Shown: piece after piece, positions 1 to 8,000 of the stretch
How positions within the stretch are numbered: position 1 is the stretch's first letter
Layout: every line of letters starts with the position of its first letter
DNA from: Candidatus Bacteroides pullicola
GTDB lineage: Bacteria; Bacteroidota; Bacteroidia; Bacteroidales; Bacteroidaceae
DNA length: 38,067 nt
Direction: 5' to 3'
Assembly (NCBI GenBank): GCA_019115825.1
Contig: DXCV01000028.1
Location: 1 to 38,067 of the forward strand
Translations under genes and position numbers: made by a program
The notes under the pieces: model-generated
The model's input: the letters and a program-made list of their open reading frames with translations, nothing else
Databases searched by the model: none
Told to the model about the DNA's origin: nothing

Positions 1-917
1 TAATTGTTCTTGGCTATCATCAGCAGGTCGCCCGCTTCCAGCTCTTCTTCCCGCCAGAGAATGCGTTGGCGGATGCCTTCGTTGTAGATGTTGGCGCGTT
101 TGTTGCTGCGGCAGATGACGATGGTTTCGTCCATCCCGTCGCGGGCATAACATTCTTCCAGGGCGTCAATCAGTTCGCTGCCCGGCAGGATGCGGATGTC
201 GGTAAAACCTTGTATGCGCAGGCGTGGTAAGGCGATCCACTCCCCGGCTTCCATAGCTTGGCGCAGGCGGGTAGCATTCCATAGGATGCCCGATGCCTGT
301 TCTTGTCTGACTACCTGCGTCAGGTCGGTCTCGTTCACTTCCAGCCCATATCCACGCAAGACATCGGCTTGCAGCGCAGGGCTTTGCTCTTCGCCCACGG
401 GTGGAAGCTGGGCTACGTCGCCCGTCAGCAGCAGACGGCATCCTTGGCCGGAGTAAACGAAGTGGATTAAGTCGTCCAAAAGCCTCCCTGTGCCAAACAT
501 TGTGCCGGACAATCCTTCGTTGGCAATCATCGACGCCTCGTCCACGATGAAGAGCGTGTGGGTGGCCAGGTTGTCGTTCAGGGTGAAGTTGCCTCCCTCG
601 CCCGTGAAGGCGCGTTGGCGGTAGATGCGCTTGTGTATGGTGAAGGCGGGATGCCCGGCGTAGGCGGCAAATACCTTGGCGGCGCGTCCCGTGGGAGCCA
701 GCAGGACGCACTTCTGCTTCAGCGCGTCCAGGGTGCGCACCAGTGCGCCGATGAGCGAGGTTTTTCCCGTGCCGGCATAGCCGCGCAGGATGAAGGCGGC
801 ATCTGCCCGGGGCGACGTGAGGAAGGCGGCCAGGCGGCTCAGCGCCTGGTCTTGGTCGGGTGTGGGCGTGTAGGGGAAGTTCGCCCGGATTTGTTTTTCT
901 AAATACTTGTCCAGCAT
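1..917 (-). CDS. RecD-like ATP-dependent DNA helicase (SF1B), 3' end cut by window
   Basis: The minus-strand frame from the ATG at 917 stays open to the left edge, giving about 305 residues of the N-terminal part. Walker A (GYAGTGKTS) is at about residues 46-54, Walker B (FIVDEAS) near 123-129 and a motif III-like GDVAQLPPVG at 166-175, the order seen in RecD/TraA-type superfamily 1B helicases. Such proteins unwind DNA with 5'-3' polarity; the standalone RecD-like form in Bacteroidetes works outside a RecBCD complex. It is divergent from the DUF3822 gene. An AGGA lies just before the start. The C-terminal helicase motifs fall outside the window, so the exact subfamily cannot be set. A different frame on this strand is open for 292 codons but lacks these motifs and is a shadow. 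Confidence 0.88.
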   Translation of the reverse strand, partial: MLDKYLEKQIRANFPYTPTPDQDQALSRLAAFLTSPRADAAFILRGYAGTGKTSLIGALVRTLDALKQKCVLLAPTGRAAKVFAAYAGHPAFTIHKRIYRQRAFTGEGGNFTLNDNLATHTLFIVDEASMIANEGLSGTMFGTGRLLDDLIHFVYSGQGCRLLLTGDVAQLPPVGEEQSPALQADVLRGYGLEVNETDLTQVVRQEQASGILWNATRLRQAMEAGEWIALPRLRIQGFTDIRILPGSELIDALEECYARDGMDETIVICRSNKRANIYNEGIRQRILWREEELEAGDLLMIAKNN

Positions 918-969
918 AGTCCTGAATGAAAAAGTAACGGCGCATTCGTGCCTTGTGCGCGTTTTTTTG

Positions 970-977
970 TACTTTTG
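970..977 (+). promoter_or_regulatory. -7 promoter element of the DUF3822-rsmD unit
   Basis: TACTTTTG fits the Bacteroidetes -7 consensus TAnnTTTG and lies 55 bp before the DUF3822 start. The -33 position carries only a weak TTCG. Confidence 0.55.
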
Positions 978-1031
978 CGCTGCGAATATAGCAAACTAAA
1001 TAGATATTTTCATGTAGAAAAAGCATAATTA

Positions 1032-1817
1032 ATGTTGGATACAAAAATAGACTTTACCCACTCCGGACAATACACGTTGACCCTTCGCCTGGATACGGAC
1101 GGGTTTGCCTTCGCCGTGTCCGACCCGTCGGCGGATGAGGCTGCCCCGGCGTGCGAGGATTGGGCGGTGGATGAATCCCTGTCCCTGGCCGCCAACCTGA
1201 AGCGGGCTTTTGCGGAAAAAGACTGGCTGGCGCGTCCATTCCGCCGGGTGAATGTGCTGATGGCTACCCGGCGCTTCACGCTGATGCCCCTGGAGCTGTT
1301 CGAGGACGAGCAGGCAGCCGAGGTGTTCTATTACAACCACCCGCGTTGGAGGAACGAGGAGGTCAGGTACAACATCCTGCACAACAACAACCTTGTGGTG
1401 CTTTTCGGCATCGACCAAAGCGTCTCCGGCTTCCTGCGCGAACGCCTGTCCGATGTGCGCTTGTATGCCCAGGCTTCGCCTTTGCTGGACGGATTTGCCG
1501 TAAAGAGCCGCTTGGGCAACACGCGCAAGATGTATGTACACGTGCGGCGCGAGTGCATGGACGTTTTCTGCTACGGGCAAGGCCGCTTCTTGTTGGGCAA
1601 TTCTTATGCGTGCAGCCAGGAGGGCGACCGGCTTTATGCGTTGCTGGGCGCATGGACCAGCCTCGGGTTCGACCAGGAGCAGGACGAACTGCTGCTGTGC
1701 GGGCGGGTGTCCGTCGGGGATGAGTGGGTTTCCGGATTGAAGCAATTTGTACGGAAGGTGTCCGTGATGCCCTCCGGTGTGGATATAGACTTTCAAATGA
1801 TGGCGATATGCGAGTAA
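1032..1817 (+). CDS. DUF3822 family protein
   Basis: This 261-residue protein matches the DUF3822 family, which is widespread in Bacteroidetes and typically sits directly before rsmD, as here. No biochemical role is established. I see no signal peptide, membrane helix or nucleotide-binding loop that I can name with confidence; the sequence alternates short strands and helices, compatible with the actin-like fold suggested for the family, but that is inference. The ATG at 1032 follows a good -7 element and is the first start of the frame. Its last codons overlap the rsmD start by 10 bp, so the two are translationally coupled and probably made from one transcript. Confidence 0.82.
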   Translation: MLDTKIDFTHSGQYTLTLRLDTDGFAFAVSDPSADEAAPACEDWAVDESLSLAANLKRAFAEKDWLARPFRRVNVLMATRRFTLMPLELFEDEQAAEVFYYNHPRWRNEEVRYNILHNNNLVVLFGIDQSVSGFLRERLSDVRLYAQASPLLDGFAVKSRLGNTRKMYVHVRRECMDVFCYGQGRFLLGNSYACSQEGDRLYALLGAWTSLGFDQEQDELLLCGRVSVGDEWVSGLKQFVRKVSVMPSGVDIDFQMMAICE

Positions 1818-2446
1818 TCAGTGGTAAATACAAACACAGGCATTTCGACGTGCCCCGCACGTTCAAGGCGCGGCCTACGACGGATTTTGCCAAGGAGAAC
1901 CTGTTCAATGTGCTCTCCAATCGTTTCGATTACGAGGAAGAAGGTGTGGAGGCGCTCGACCTCTTTTCCGGGACGGGCAGCATCGGGTTGGAGCTGGTGT
2001 CGCGCGGATGTGCCCACGTAGTGTCGGTGGAGAAAGACCGCGATCATTTCTCTTTTATATGTCGGGTGGCGCGTGAGCTGAAGGCGGAGAATTGGCTGCC
2101 TGTCCATGCCGATGTGTTCCGTTTCCTCAGAAGCACGCACCGCCGCTTCGACCTGGTTTTTGCCGACCCGCCTTACGAGCTGAAAGAGTTGCCCCGGCTT
2201 CCCGACCTTGTCCTGGAGAGCGGATTGCTGAAGCCCGGCGGCCTCTTCATCTTGGAGCATGGCAAGAAGAACCGCTTCGAGGAGCATCCTTGTTTCGAAG
2301 AGCATCGGGCGTATGGCAGCGTCAACTTCAGCTTTTTCCATGCTCCTGACTTATCGCAGGAGGGAGAGCAGGAGCGGCAAGCCGAGGGTTCACAGCAGCG
2401 GGGAGAGCAGGCGGACGGTGCTTTCGGCGACTTTCCGGGAGCGTGA
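1808..2446 (+). CDS. rsmD: 16S rRNA (guanine966-N2)-methyltransferase RsmD, with C-terminal extension
   Basis: RsmD methylates G966 of 16S rRNA using S-adenosylmethionine. The SAM-binding motif LDLFSGTGSIGLEL and the catalytic FADPPYELKEL are clear, as is the N-terminal MRVISGKYKHRHFDVP with RPTTDFAKENLFN. The start at 1808 is chosen because MRVISGKY is the conserved N-terminus; an earlier in-frame start at 1724 would lie inside DUF3822. Homologues end soon after the VNFSFF segment (about residue 180), but here the frame runs on for roughly 30 Gln/Glu/Gly-rich residues and overlaps the 3' end of the opposite-strand cls gene by 57 bp. The extension looks like the result of a lost stop codon. 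Confidence 0.92.
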   Translation: MRVISGKYKHRHFDVPRTFKARPTTDFAKENLFNVLSNRFDYEEEGVEALDLFSGTGSIGLELVSRGCAHVVSVEKDRDHFSFICRVARELKAENWLPVHADVFRFLRSTHRRFDLVFADPPYELKELPRLPDLVLESGLLKPGGLFILEHGKKNRFEEHPCFEEHRAYGSVNFSFFHAPDLSQEGEQERQAEGSQQRGEQADGAFGDFPGA

Positions 2447-3826
2447 GCGTTTTTCCCACGTCTTCAAGGAGACGGGTAGGCAGTCGCGTTGGTCTTGCAG
2501 GAAGATTTCGCGCATCTGCAGGGCTGTCTCCGTGTCATAGATGAAGGCGTTGACCTCGAAGTTGTGCTCGAAGCTCCGGAAGTCCATGTTGGTGGAGCCT
2601 ACGGTGGAAAGCAAGTCGTCGGACACCATCAGCTTGGAGTGCAGGAATCCTTTCTGGTAGAGATAGACCTTCACGCCCGCCCGGAGCACGTCGGCCAGGT
2701 AGGAGCACGATGCCAGGTGTGTCAGCCGACTGTCGGCGCGGTAGGGTAGCATCAGGCGTACGTCCACTCCGCTGAGAGCGGCTGTCTGCATGGCGACAAG
2801 CATCGGCTCGGTGGGCAGGAAGTAGGGCGTCTGGATATAGAAGTATTTCCGGGCTTCGGATACGGCCTTGACCAATCCTTGCATGATTTCGCGCCAAGGA
2901 CCTACCGGCTCGCTCGTCACGATTTGCACCAGCGACGTGCCTGGATTGTCCAGCTTGGGGAAGTATTTGGCCGCCGAGATGAGCGTGCGGTCAACGAAGT
3001 ACCAGTCCAGCAGGAAAGCCGTTTGCAGGCCATGCACCGCTTTCCCTTTCAGCATCAAGTGGGTGTCCCGCCAGATGCCCCAGGAGAATCCGCGCACATA
3101 GCGTTCGGCCAGGTTCATGCCGCCCACGAATCCCGCGCGCCCGTCGATGACGATGATTTTGCGGTGGTTGCGGTAGTTCACTTTGTTGGTGAAGTGGGGG
3201 AAGCGCACTTTCAGGAAGCTGCGCACCTCTATGCCCGCCTCGCGCATCTGCTCGAAGAAGCGGTTGGGCACATGCCAGCATCCCACGTCGTCATAAATCA
3301 CCCGCACTTCGACGCCCGTCCGGGCTTTCTCGATGAGCACGTCGCGCACCATGCGGCCGATGGCGTCATCCTCGAAGATGTATGACTCGATGTGGATGTG
3401 CCCTTGGGCTTGTTGGAGTTCGCGCAGCAGGGCTTGTATGAACGAATCCCCGGAGGTGAATGTCTCGATGGAGTTGCCTTCGAATGGCAGGGATTGGTTG
3501 ACGTTGTGAAACAGGTCGATGATACGTTTGTAGCCCTCCGGCAGCCTGGCGGCGGGTTGCGACAGGTATTCGGCTATGGGCTTCTTCATCAGGTGTCCGT
3601 AGATTTTCTTGCCGATGATGCGTTCATGCCGCTGGCTTCGTCCGAAGAAGAAGTAGAACACCAGCCCCACCACCGGCAGGAAGATGAGCACCAATATCCA
3701 CGCCAGAGTCTTGACTGGGTTGCGGTTGTCCATCACGATGACGAGGATGGTGCCGATGATGATAATCCACAACACGGTGTCGAAGGTTATCGTCGCCAAT
3801 TTTTCTATCAAGAGGTTCCATTCCAT
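2390..3826 (-). CDS. cls: Cardiolipin synthase, membrane-bound, two HKD motifs
   Basis: The 478-residue protein has two N-terminal membrane helices (FDTVLWIIIIGTILVIV, then WILVLIFLPVVGLVFYFFFG) and two phospholipase-D HKD motifs, HRKIIVID...GGMN in the middle and HSKLMVSDD...GSTNMDFRS near the end. This is the standard bacterial ClsA architecture, which condenses phosphatidylglycerol molecules to cardiolipin at the inner membrane. I start it at the ATG giving MEWNLLIEK; the open frame extends 60 codons further but that stretch covers the promoter and the divergent small gene. The conserved RKVAESTVRLLSPLL end shows the stop is native. It is the first of two PLD-type proteins in the window. 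Confidence 0.93.
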   Translation of the reverse strand: MEWNLLIEKLATITFDTVLWIIIIGTILVIVMDNRNPVKTLAWILVLIFLPVVGLVFYFFFGRSQRHERIIGKKIYGHLMKKPIAEYLSQPAARLPEGYKRIIDLFHNVNQSLPFEGNSIETFTSGDSFIQALLRELQQAQGHIHIESYIFEDDAIGRMVRDVLIEKARTGVEVRVIYDDVGCWHVPNRFFEQMREAGIEVRSFLKVRFPHFTNKVNYRNHRKIIVIDGRAGFVGGMNLAERYVRGFSWGIWRDTHLMLKGKAVHGLQTAFLLDWYFVDRTLISAAKYFPKLDNPGTSLVQIVTSEPVGPWREIMQGLVKAVSEARKYFYIQTPYFLPTEPMLVAMQTAALSGVDVRLMLPYRADSRLTHLASCSYLADVLRAGVKVYLYQKGFLHSKLMVSDDLLSTVGSTNMDFRSFEHNFEVNAFIYDTETALQMREIFLQDQRDCLPVSLKTWEKRSRSRKVAESTVRLLSPLL

Positions 3827-3850
3827 CTGGTTCAAGTCTTTGTGCTGCTG

Positions 3851-3858
3851 CAAATGTA
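3851..3858 (-). promoter_or_regulatory. -7 promoter element of cls
   Basis: On the minus strand this reads TACATTTG, 25 bp before the cls start. No clear TTTG is found at the -33 position. Confidence 0.45.
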
Positions 3859-3867
3859 GCCAAAATC

Positions 3868-3899
3868 TTTGTTTATTTGCTCCAAGAAACGTAAATTTG
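3868..3899 (+). promoter_or_regulatory. Promoter of the RHH-like gene and tadA
   Basis: TTTG at 3868-3871 and TAAATTTG at 3892-3899 are separated by 20 bp, a full match to the Bacteroidetes -33/-7 arrangement. The gene starts 10 bp downstream, so the leader would be only a few bases. Confidence 0.6.
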
Positions 3900-3908
3900 C
3901 CCAGGAAT

Positions 3909-4142
3909 ATGAGGAAAAGAGACAAAACCTGCGCCAAGGCCACCCCGCTCGAACCCAAACGCGAGCAGCGCATCGTCTGCCTGATGAGCGACGAGGAATT
4001 GCGCATCGTGGACCGTTATCTTGCCAAGTACAAGATAACCAACAAGTCGCGCTGGTTTCGGGAGACCATCCTCGGATTCATTCACAAGAACATGGAAGAT
4101 GATTACCCCACCTTGTTCGGGGAGCATGACATGAGAAGATAA
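3909..4142 (+). CDS. Small basic protein, possible ribbon-helix-helix DNA-binding protein
   Basis: A 77-residue protein that I recognise only as a conserved Bacteroidales hypothetical. It begins with a Lys/Arg-rich segment (MRKRDKTCAKATPLEPKREQ), followed by a strand (RIVCLMSDEE) and two helices (LRIVDRYLAKYKI; KSRWFRETILGFIHKNM). The strand-helix-helix order and the phrase NKSRWFRETIL resemble MetJ/Arc-type ribbon-helix-helix folds, so a DNA-binding role is plausible but inferred. The ATG at 3909 has a GGA-type ribosome site 5 bp upstream and a matching promoter. tadA starts 13 bp after its stop, so the two are probably co-transcribed. Confidence 0.72.
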   Translation: MRKRDKTCAKATPLEPKREQRIVCLMSDEELRIVDRYLAKYKITNKSRWFRETILGFIHKNMEDDYPTLFGEHDMRR

Positions 4143-4155
4143 ACCTGCCCTCTAT

Positions 4156-4587
4156 ATGGATGATACCTATTACATGAGACAAGCCTTGGCCGAGGCGCGC
4201 CAGGCGGCCGGACGCGGCGAGATTCCCGTGGGCGCCGTGGTGGTGTGCAAGGACCGCATCATTGCCCGTGCGCACAACCTGACGGAGACCTTGACGGACG
4301 TCACCGCCCATGCCGAGATGCAAGCCATCACCGCGGCGGCGTCCACCCTGGGAGGCAAGTACCTGAACGAATGCACGCTGTATGTCACCGTGGAGCCTTG
4401 CGTGATGTGCGCCGGAGCCATCGGGTGGGCGCAGCTGAGGCGGCTCGTCTTCGGCGCGGAGGACGTCAAGCGCGGGTATCGCCGCTATGCGCCGCAAGCC
4501 CTGCATCCCAAGACGGAGGTGGTGCAAGGCTTGCTGGCGGACGAATGCGCCGCGCTGATGAAGGCGTTCTTTGCGGCGCGCCGCTGA
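4156..4587 (+). CDS. tadA: tRNA-specific adenosine-34 deaminase
   Basis: TadA converts adenosine to inosine at the wobble position of tRNA-Arg(ACG). The 143-residue protein carries the cytidine-deaminase zinc site: HAE at residues 52-54 (zinc His and catalytic Glu) and PCVMC at 81-85 (two zinc Cys). The N-terminal MRQALAEARQAA and IPVGAVVV are also typical. Length agrees with bacterial TadA proteins. A guanine deaminase or other CDA-fold member is unlikely given these motifs. It is the second gene after the small RHH-like gene and converges on the gene at 4595 with an 7 bp gap. Confidence 0.93.
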   Translation: MDDTYYMRQALAEARQAAGRGEIPVGAVVVCKDRIIARAHNLTETLTDVTAHAEMQAITAAASTLGGKYLNECTLYVTVEPCVMCAGAIGWAQLRRLVFGAEDVKRGYRRYAPQALHPKTEVVQGLLADECAALMKAFFAARR

Positions 4588-4594
4588 CCGTGGG

Positions 4595-4813
4595 TCACGC
4601 CTGCTCCGTGTGCGTGAAGAAGAACGCCGCCATCCCTATCAGAATGCCCCCTAACACGCCGTAGAACCAGCGGGCTTGTTTCCGCCCGACGTTGCGCACC
4701 ACGAACTGGGCGTTGCGTGCCGTGAAGAACCAATCCCAGTTGAACAGGGAGGCCAGCAGGGAGACTATGCCCGCGAAGGCAAAGATGCCTTGGATGATGT
4801 ATTGGCTGGCCAT
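4595..4813 (-). CDS. Small two-helix membrane protein, Imm17-like
   Basis: A 72-residue protein with two predicted membrane helices (about residues 6-24 and 50-66) joined by a polar loop with the aromatic WDWFFTARNAQFVVRN and the phrase RWFYGVLGG. I associate it with the Immunity-17 family of Bacteroidetes. No toxin or secretion gene is nearby, and the gene follows tsaE with a 4 bp gap, so a housekeeping membrane role is at least as likely as immunity. The family assignment rests on memory of similar proteins beside tsaE. Confidence 0.68.
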   Translation of the reverse strand: MASQYIIQGIFAFAGIVSLLASLFNWDWFFTARNAQFVVRNVGRKQARWFYGVLGGILIGMAAFFFTHTEQA

Positions 4814-4817
4814 ACGT

Positions 4818-5246
4818 TCAGGCTGGCTCTTGGAGGACCAGCAGGCGGGTGCCGTCCGCTTGTTCGTCGATGGTCACTTTCACGGCGTCGCCCGGCAGGA
4901 GCTCTTCCACCAGCTCCGGCCACTCGATGAAGCAGACGGCGCCGCAATAGAAGTAGTCTTCATAGCCCATGTCATACACTTCTTCCAGCTTCTTGATGCG
5001 GTAGAAGTCGAAGTGGTAGACCAGCTCGCCCGTCGTGGCGGAGCGGTATTCGTTGACGATGGCGAAGGTGGGCGATGTCACCACGTCTTCCACGCCCAGC
5101 TCCTCGCACACGGCTTTGATGAACGTGGTTTTCCCGGCGCCCATCTTCCCGTAGAAGGCGAAGACGGTGTTGTCGCCCATGGCTTCGACGAACTGGCGGG
5201 CGGCTTCGTGGATGTGCTCCAATGATTGAATCTTGATTTCTGTCAT
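4818..5246 (-). CDS. tsaE: tRNA threonylcarbamoyladenosine biosynthesis ATPase TsaE
   Basis: TsaE is the ATPase that resets the TsaB-TsaD complex during synthesis of t6A at position 37 of ANN-decoding tRNAs. Walker A is GKMGAGKTT at residues 33-41; the switch-like [11 protein letters not shown], the FDFYRI segment and FIEWPE are diagnostic of the family. At 142 residues it is of normal length. The ATG at 5246 is the first start of the frame. Upstream lies a long repeat-rich spacer (5247-5426), so it is probably the first gene of a two-gene unit with the Imm17-like gene. Confidence 0.94.
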   Translation of the reverse strand: MTEIKIQSLEHIHEAARQFVEAMGDNTVFAFYGKMGAGKTTFIKAVCEELGVEDVVTSPTFAIVNEYRSATTGELVYHFDFYRIKKLEEVYDMGYEDYFYCGAVCFIEWPELVEELLPGDAVKVTIDEQADGTRLLVLQEPA

Positions 5247-5291
5247 ATTATTATATTGTTGTTAGTTGATAATTTAGGTGCGCAAAGCGCA

Positions 5292-5391
5292 CAATTGACA
5301 ATTGATAATTGACAATTGACAATTAGCTGGTATAATGAGACGATTTCGGTTTACACCGCATTGTCAATTGTTAATTGTCAATTGTCAATTG
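5292..5391. repeat. Inverted clusters of a 7-bp tandem repeat
   Basis: Five copies of CAATTGA-like heptamers (5292-5325) face four copies of the reverse complement TCAATTG (5364-5391). The arms can pair over about 30 bp around a 38 bp loop. The cluster fills most of the 180 bp between tsaE and the ABC permease gene. Apart from it, the spacer shows no gene. Confidence 0.85.
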
Positions 5392-5426
5392 CAGGGCATC
5401 GCCCCGCTAAATCCCTATTTATCCGT

Positions 5427-6257
5427 TTATCCTCCCCCTCCTTTCCGTCTCCTGCCATACGTCCACAGGCTCTTCCCCGCCTTGCACGCGGCATAGATGA
5501 GGATGGAGCAGAAGATGATGGACGCCCCGGAGGGGATGTTCCACCGGAAGGACAGCCCAAGCCCGCACAGGCAACTGGCATAGCCGATGCCGACGGACAG
5601 CCCGATGATGCGGTGGAAACGGTGGGAGAACAGGTTGGCCGTCATCTGCGGGATGGTCAGCAGCGAGATGACCAGGACGATGCCCACGATGCGCAGGCAT
5701 GCCACGATGGTAAGCGCGATGAACAGCATCAGGAGATATTCGAACAGACGCACCGGCAGGCCTTGCGAGCGGGCAAATTCGCGGTCGAACGCCACGTACA
5801 CGACGGGACGGCGGAAGAGGACGAAAAACACCGCCAGCGCCACCGCCACGACGGCCAGCATCAGCAAGTCGGCCTGCGTGATGGTCAGGATGTTGCCGAA
5901 GAGGTAGGCGGACAAGTCCGGCGCGAAGCCGGGCGACAGGAAGGTGAATATCACCCCCACCGCCATGCCCAGCGCCCAGAATACGGCGATGGCCGAGTCC
6001 TCGCGCATGTCCTTGCGCTTGCTCAGCCACTCCACCCCGAAGGCGGAGAGCACGGCGAACACGCTGGCCGAGAGCAGCGGGGAAACGCCCGCGTACAGCC
6101 CGATGCCGATGCCGCCGAACGAGGCGTGCGTCAGGCCGCCGCTGATGAACACCAGCCGCCGCGTGACGATGTACGTGCCGATGATGCCGCAGGCAATGCT
6201 GGCCAGCAGGCTCCCGAGGAGCGCGTGTTGGAAAAAGGTGTATTGCAAGATGTCCAT
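5427..6257 (-). CDS. Metal ABC transporter permease (ZnuB/MntB family)
   Basis: A 276-residue polytopic membrane protein with about eight helices. The N-terminal QYTFFQHALLGSLLASIACGIIGTYIV, the GGLTHASFGGIGIG segment and the C-terminal cytoplasmic coupling region are typical of ABC-3 family permeases that import Zn2+ or Mn2+. The substrate cannot be read from the sequence. The ATPase and the binding protein are not adjacent: the gene is last in a unit with aroA and the 146-residue membrane protein, starting 4 bp after the latter. The C-terminal GRRRKGGGG tail is basic and probably cytoplasmic. Confidence 0.9.
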   Translation of the reverse strand: MDILQYTFFQHALLGSLLASIACGIIGTYIVTRRLVFISGGLTHASFGGIGIGLYAGVSPLLSASVFAVLSAFGVEWLSKRKDMREDSAIAVFWALGMAVGVIFTFLSPGFAPDLSAYLFGNILTITQADLLMLAVVAVALAVFFVLFRRPVVYVAFDREFARSQGLPVRLFEYLLMLFIALTIVACLRIVGIVLVISLLTIPQMTANLFSHRFHRIIGLSVGIGYASCLCGLGLSFRWNIPSGASIIFCSILIYAACKAGKSLWTYGRRRKGGGG

Positions 6258-6261
6258 AGTC

Positions 6262-6702
6262 TTATCCGTGTCTCGTTTTTTCGTCCCGCAGTTCGCCCAC
6301 GACGAGGAAGACCTCGTCCTTCAGTCCGTCCGGCAGGGCGATGCCTCGCAGTTGGAGGCTGCGCACCCATCCCGCCACGTCCTCTGCTTGCATGGTGTAG
6401 AAGACGTCGCGGAACTCGTCTTCCTGCGCCGGCGTGTAGGCGTCGGGCGGGGTGCCGATGTAGCGGTCCAATTCTTCGTCGTCATAATACTCTATCTTCC
6501 GGCTGACAGCGGCCAGGAGGCTCTCCTTCTCGCACACTTCGTGCTGGCCGCAACACTCCATGTCCACGGGGTTCACGTCGGGCAGGGAGGTTATCTCGCC
6601 GCGCTCCACCTGGCGTTGCAGCCGCTTGTTGCGTATCACGCCTGCCACGGCGGCCGCCACGGCGAGGACGAGCAGGGCTGTGAGGAGTATCCCTATAATC
6701 AT
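6262..6702 (-). CDS. Conserved hypothetical membrane-anchored protein
   Basis: A 146-residue protein with one N-terminal membrane helix (about residues 2-22), then a soluble part containing ECCGQHEVCEK, a Cys/His cluster that could bind metal, and an acidic helical C-terminal half. I do not recognise a family with a known function. The start overlaps the aroA stop as ATGA, and the stop is 4 bp before the metal permease start, so it is translationally coupled on both sides. The Cys/His cluster next to a metal transporter makes a link to metal handling an attractive guess, but only a guess. The open frame extends upstream inside aroA without a plausible start. Confidence 0.8.
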   Translation of the reverse strand: MIIGILLTALLVLAVAAAVAGVIRNKRLQRQVERGEITSLPDVNPVDMECCGQHEVCEKESLLAAVSRKIEYYDDEELDRYIGTPPDAYTPAQEDEFRDVFYTMQAEDVAGWVRSLQLRGIALPDGLKDEVFLVVGELRDEKTRHG

Positions 6703-7961
6703 TTTTCGTCTTCTCCTTCCTTTTCTTCTTCGATTCCGAATCCGGCTTTCCGCAGGTCGTCCCAATAGTGCGGGTAGGACTTGGACACCACGTGCGGGTC
6801 GGCTATGCGCAGGCCGGGCACGCGGAAGCATGCCGGCGCAAAGGCCATGGCCATGCGGTAGTCGTCGTAGGTGGCGATGACGGGTGCGGGGTGGGGCGCG
6901 GTGCGTTCGCCTGTCCACGAGAGGATGCTGTCCTGTTCGTCGTGCAGCACGTAGCCCAGTTTGCGCAACTCGGTGATGAGGGCGCTGAGGCGGTCCGTCT
7001 CCTTGATTTTCAAGCTTTGCAGGCCGCTGAAGCGGAAGGGGATGTCCAGCAGGCAACACGTCACCACGAACGTCTGCGCCAGGTCGGGGATGTCCACCAG
7101 GTCGGCCTCCAGGCGCGTGGCGGGCTTGCCGCCTGCACGCAGTGTGACGCCTTGCGCGGTGAACTCCGTCTGTACGCCCAGGCGGGCGAAGAGTTCCGCC
7201 CCGCGGCTGTCTCCCTGCGGGCTGTCCGGGGACAATCCGTATAACACGGCTCCGGCTTGCGCATCCGTGCGGAGGGCCAAGGCCATCGCTTCATACCAGT
7301 AGGACGCTGCGCTCCAGTCGCTTTCCACACGGAAGGGGGTGTCGCGGTAGCCGCCGGGGCTGACGGCGATGTCGGTTTCCGAAGTCCACTGCGCCTGCGC
7401 CCCGAAGTCGTGCATCAGCCGGAGTGTCAGGTCGATGTATGGGCGCGAGATGATGTCGCCCGTCAGGTGCAGCGTCAGTCCTTGGGGCAGGACAGGGCCT
7501 GTCATCAGCAGGGCGGAGATGTATTGCGAGCTGACGTTGCCCGCCAAGGTCACTTCCCGTCCTGTGAGCCGTGTGCCCGTGATGCGCAGCGGGGGGAAGC
7601 CCTCGTTTCCGGCATATTCCATTCGTGCTCCCAGGCTGCGCAGGGCGTCCACCAGGATGCCGATGGGGCGTTGCTGCATCCGCGCGGTGCCGGTCAGCAG
7701 GCGGGTGCCGGGCGTCACGCTGAGGTAGGCGGTCAGGAAGCGCATGGCCGTGCCTGCCGCACCGATGTCGAGGGTGTCCGCCTCTGGGTGGGCGAGGGCT
7801 TGTACCATGACGCGCGTGTCGTCGCAGTCGCTCAGGTTTTCCGGGCGTGTGTGGCCGTGGGCCAGGGCGTGTAGGATGAGGGCGCGGTTGCTGATGCTCT
7901 TCGAGGCAGGCAGGCCGATGGCGGCTTGCAGGTGTTGCGGCGGGGTCAGTATGTAGTGCAT
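6699..7961 (-). CDS. aroA: 3-phosphoshikimate 1-carboxyvinyltransferase (EPSP synthase)
   Basis: AroA transfers enolpyruvate from PEP to shikimate-3-phosphate in the sixth step of the shikimate pathway. The 420-residue protein shows LPASKSISNRALIL near the N-terminus, DIGAAGTAMRFL, a SRPYIDLT segment, KIKETDRLSAL and DDYRMAMAFA near the end, all family signatures. I place the start at 7961 (MHYILTPPQHL), where homologues begin; ATG at 7967 or a GTG at 7985 are alternatives. The 29 bp in front of the start belong to a sequence repeated upstream of the GNAT gene at 12499. It overlaps the next gene by 4 bp. Confidence 0.93.
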   Translation of the reverse strand: MHYILTPPQHLQAAIGLPASKSISNRALILHALAHGHTRPENLSDCDDTRVMVQALAHPEADTLDIGAAGTAMRFLTAYLSVTPGTRLLTGTARMQQRPIGILVDALRSLGARMEYAGNEGFPPLRITGTRLTGREVTLAGNVSSQYISALLMTGPVLPQGLTLHLTGDIISRPYIDLTLRLMHDFGAQAQWTSETDIAVSPGGYRDTPFRVESDWSAASYWYEAMALALRTDAQAGAVLYGLSPDSPQGDSRGAELFARLGVQTEFTAQGVTLRAGGKPATRLEADLVDIPDLAQTFVVTCCLLDIPFRFSGLQSLKIKETDRLSALITELRKLGYVLHDEQDSILSWTGERTAPHPAPVIATYDDYRMAMAFAPACFRVPGLRIADPHVVSKSYPHYWDDLRKAGFGIEEEKEGEDEK

Positions 7962-8000
7962 TGCCATTTTCAAGTAACTGTTCACATTTGGTTCATACTA

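Noticed and set aside
166..1044. 292-codon minus-strand frame over the helicase
   Set aside because: A neighbouring frame carries Walker A, Walker B and motif III; this one has no conserved motif.
5316..6506. 396-codon plus-strand frame rich in Arg, Gln, Asp and His
   Set aside because: It is antisense to the metal permease and begins in the heptamer repeats; composition is that of a shadow frame.
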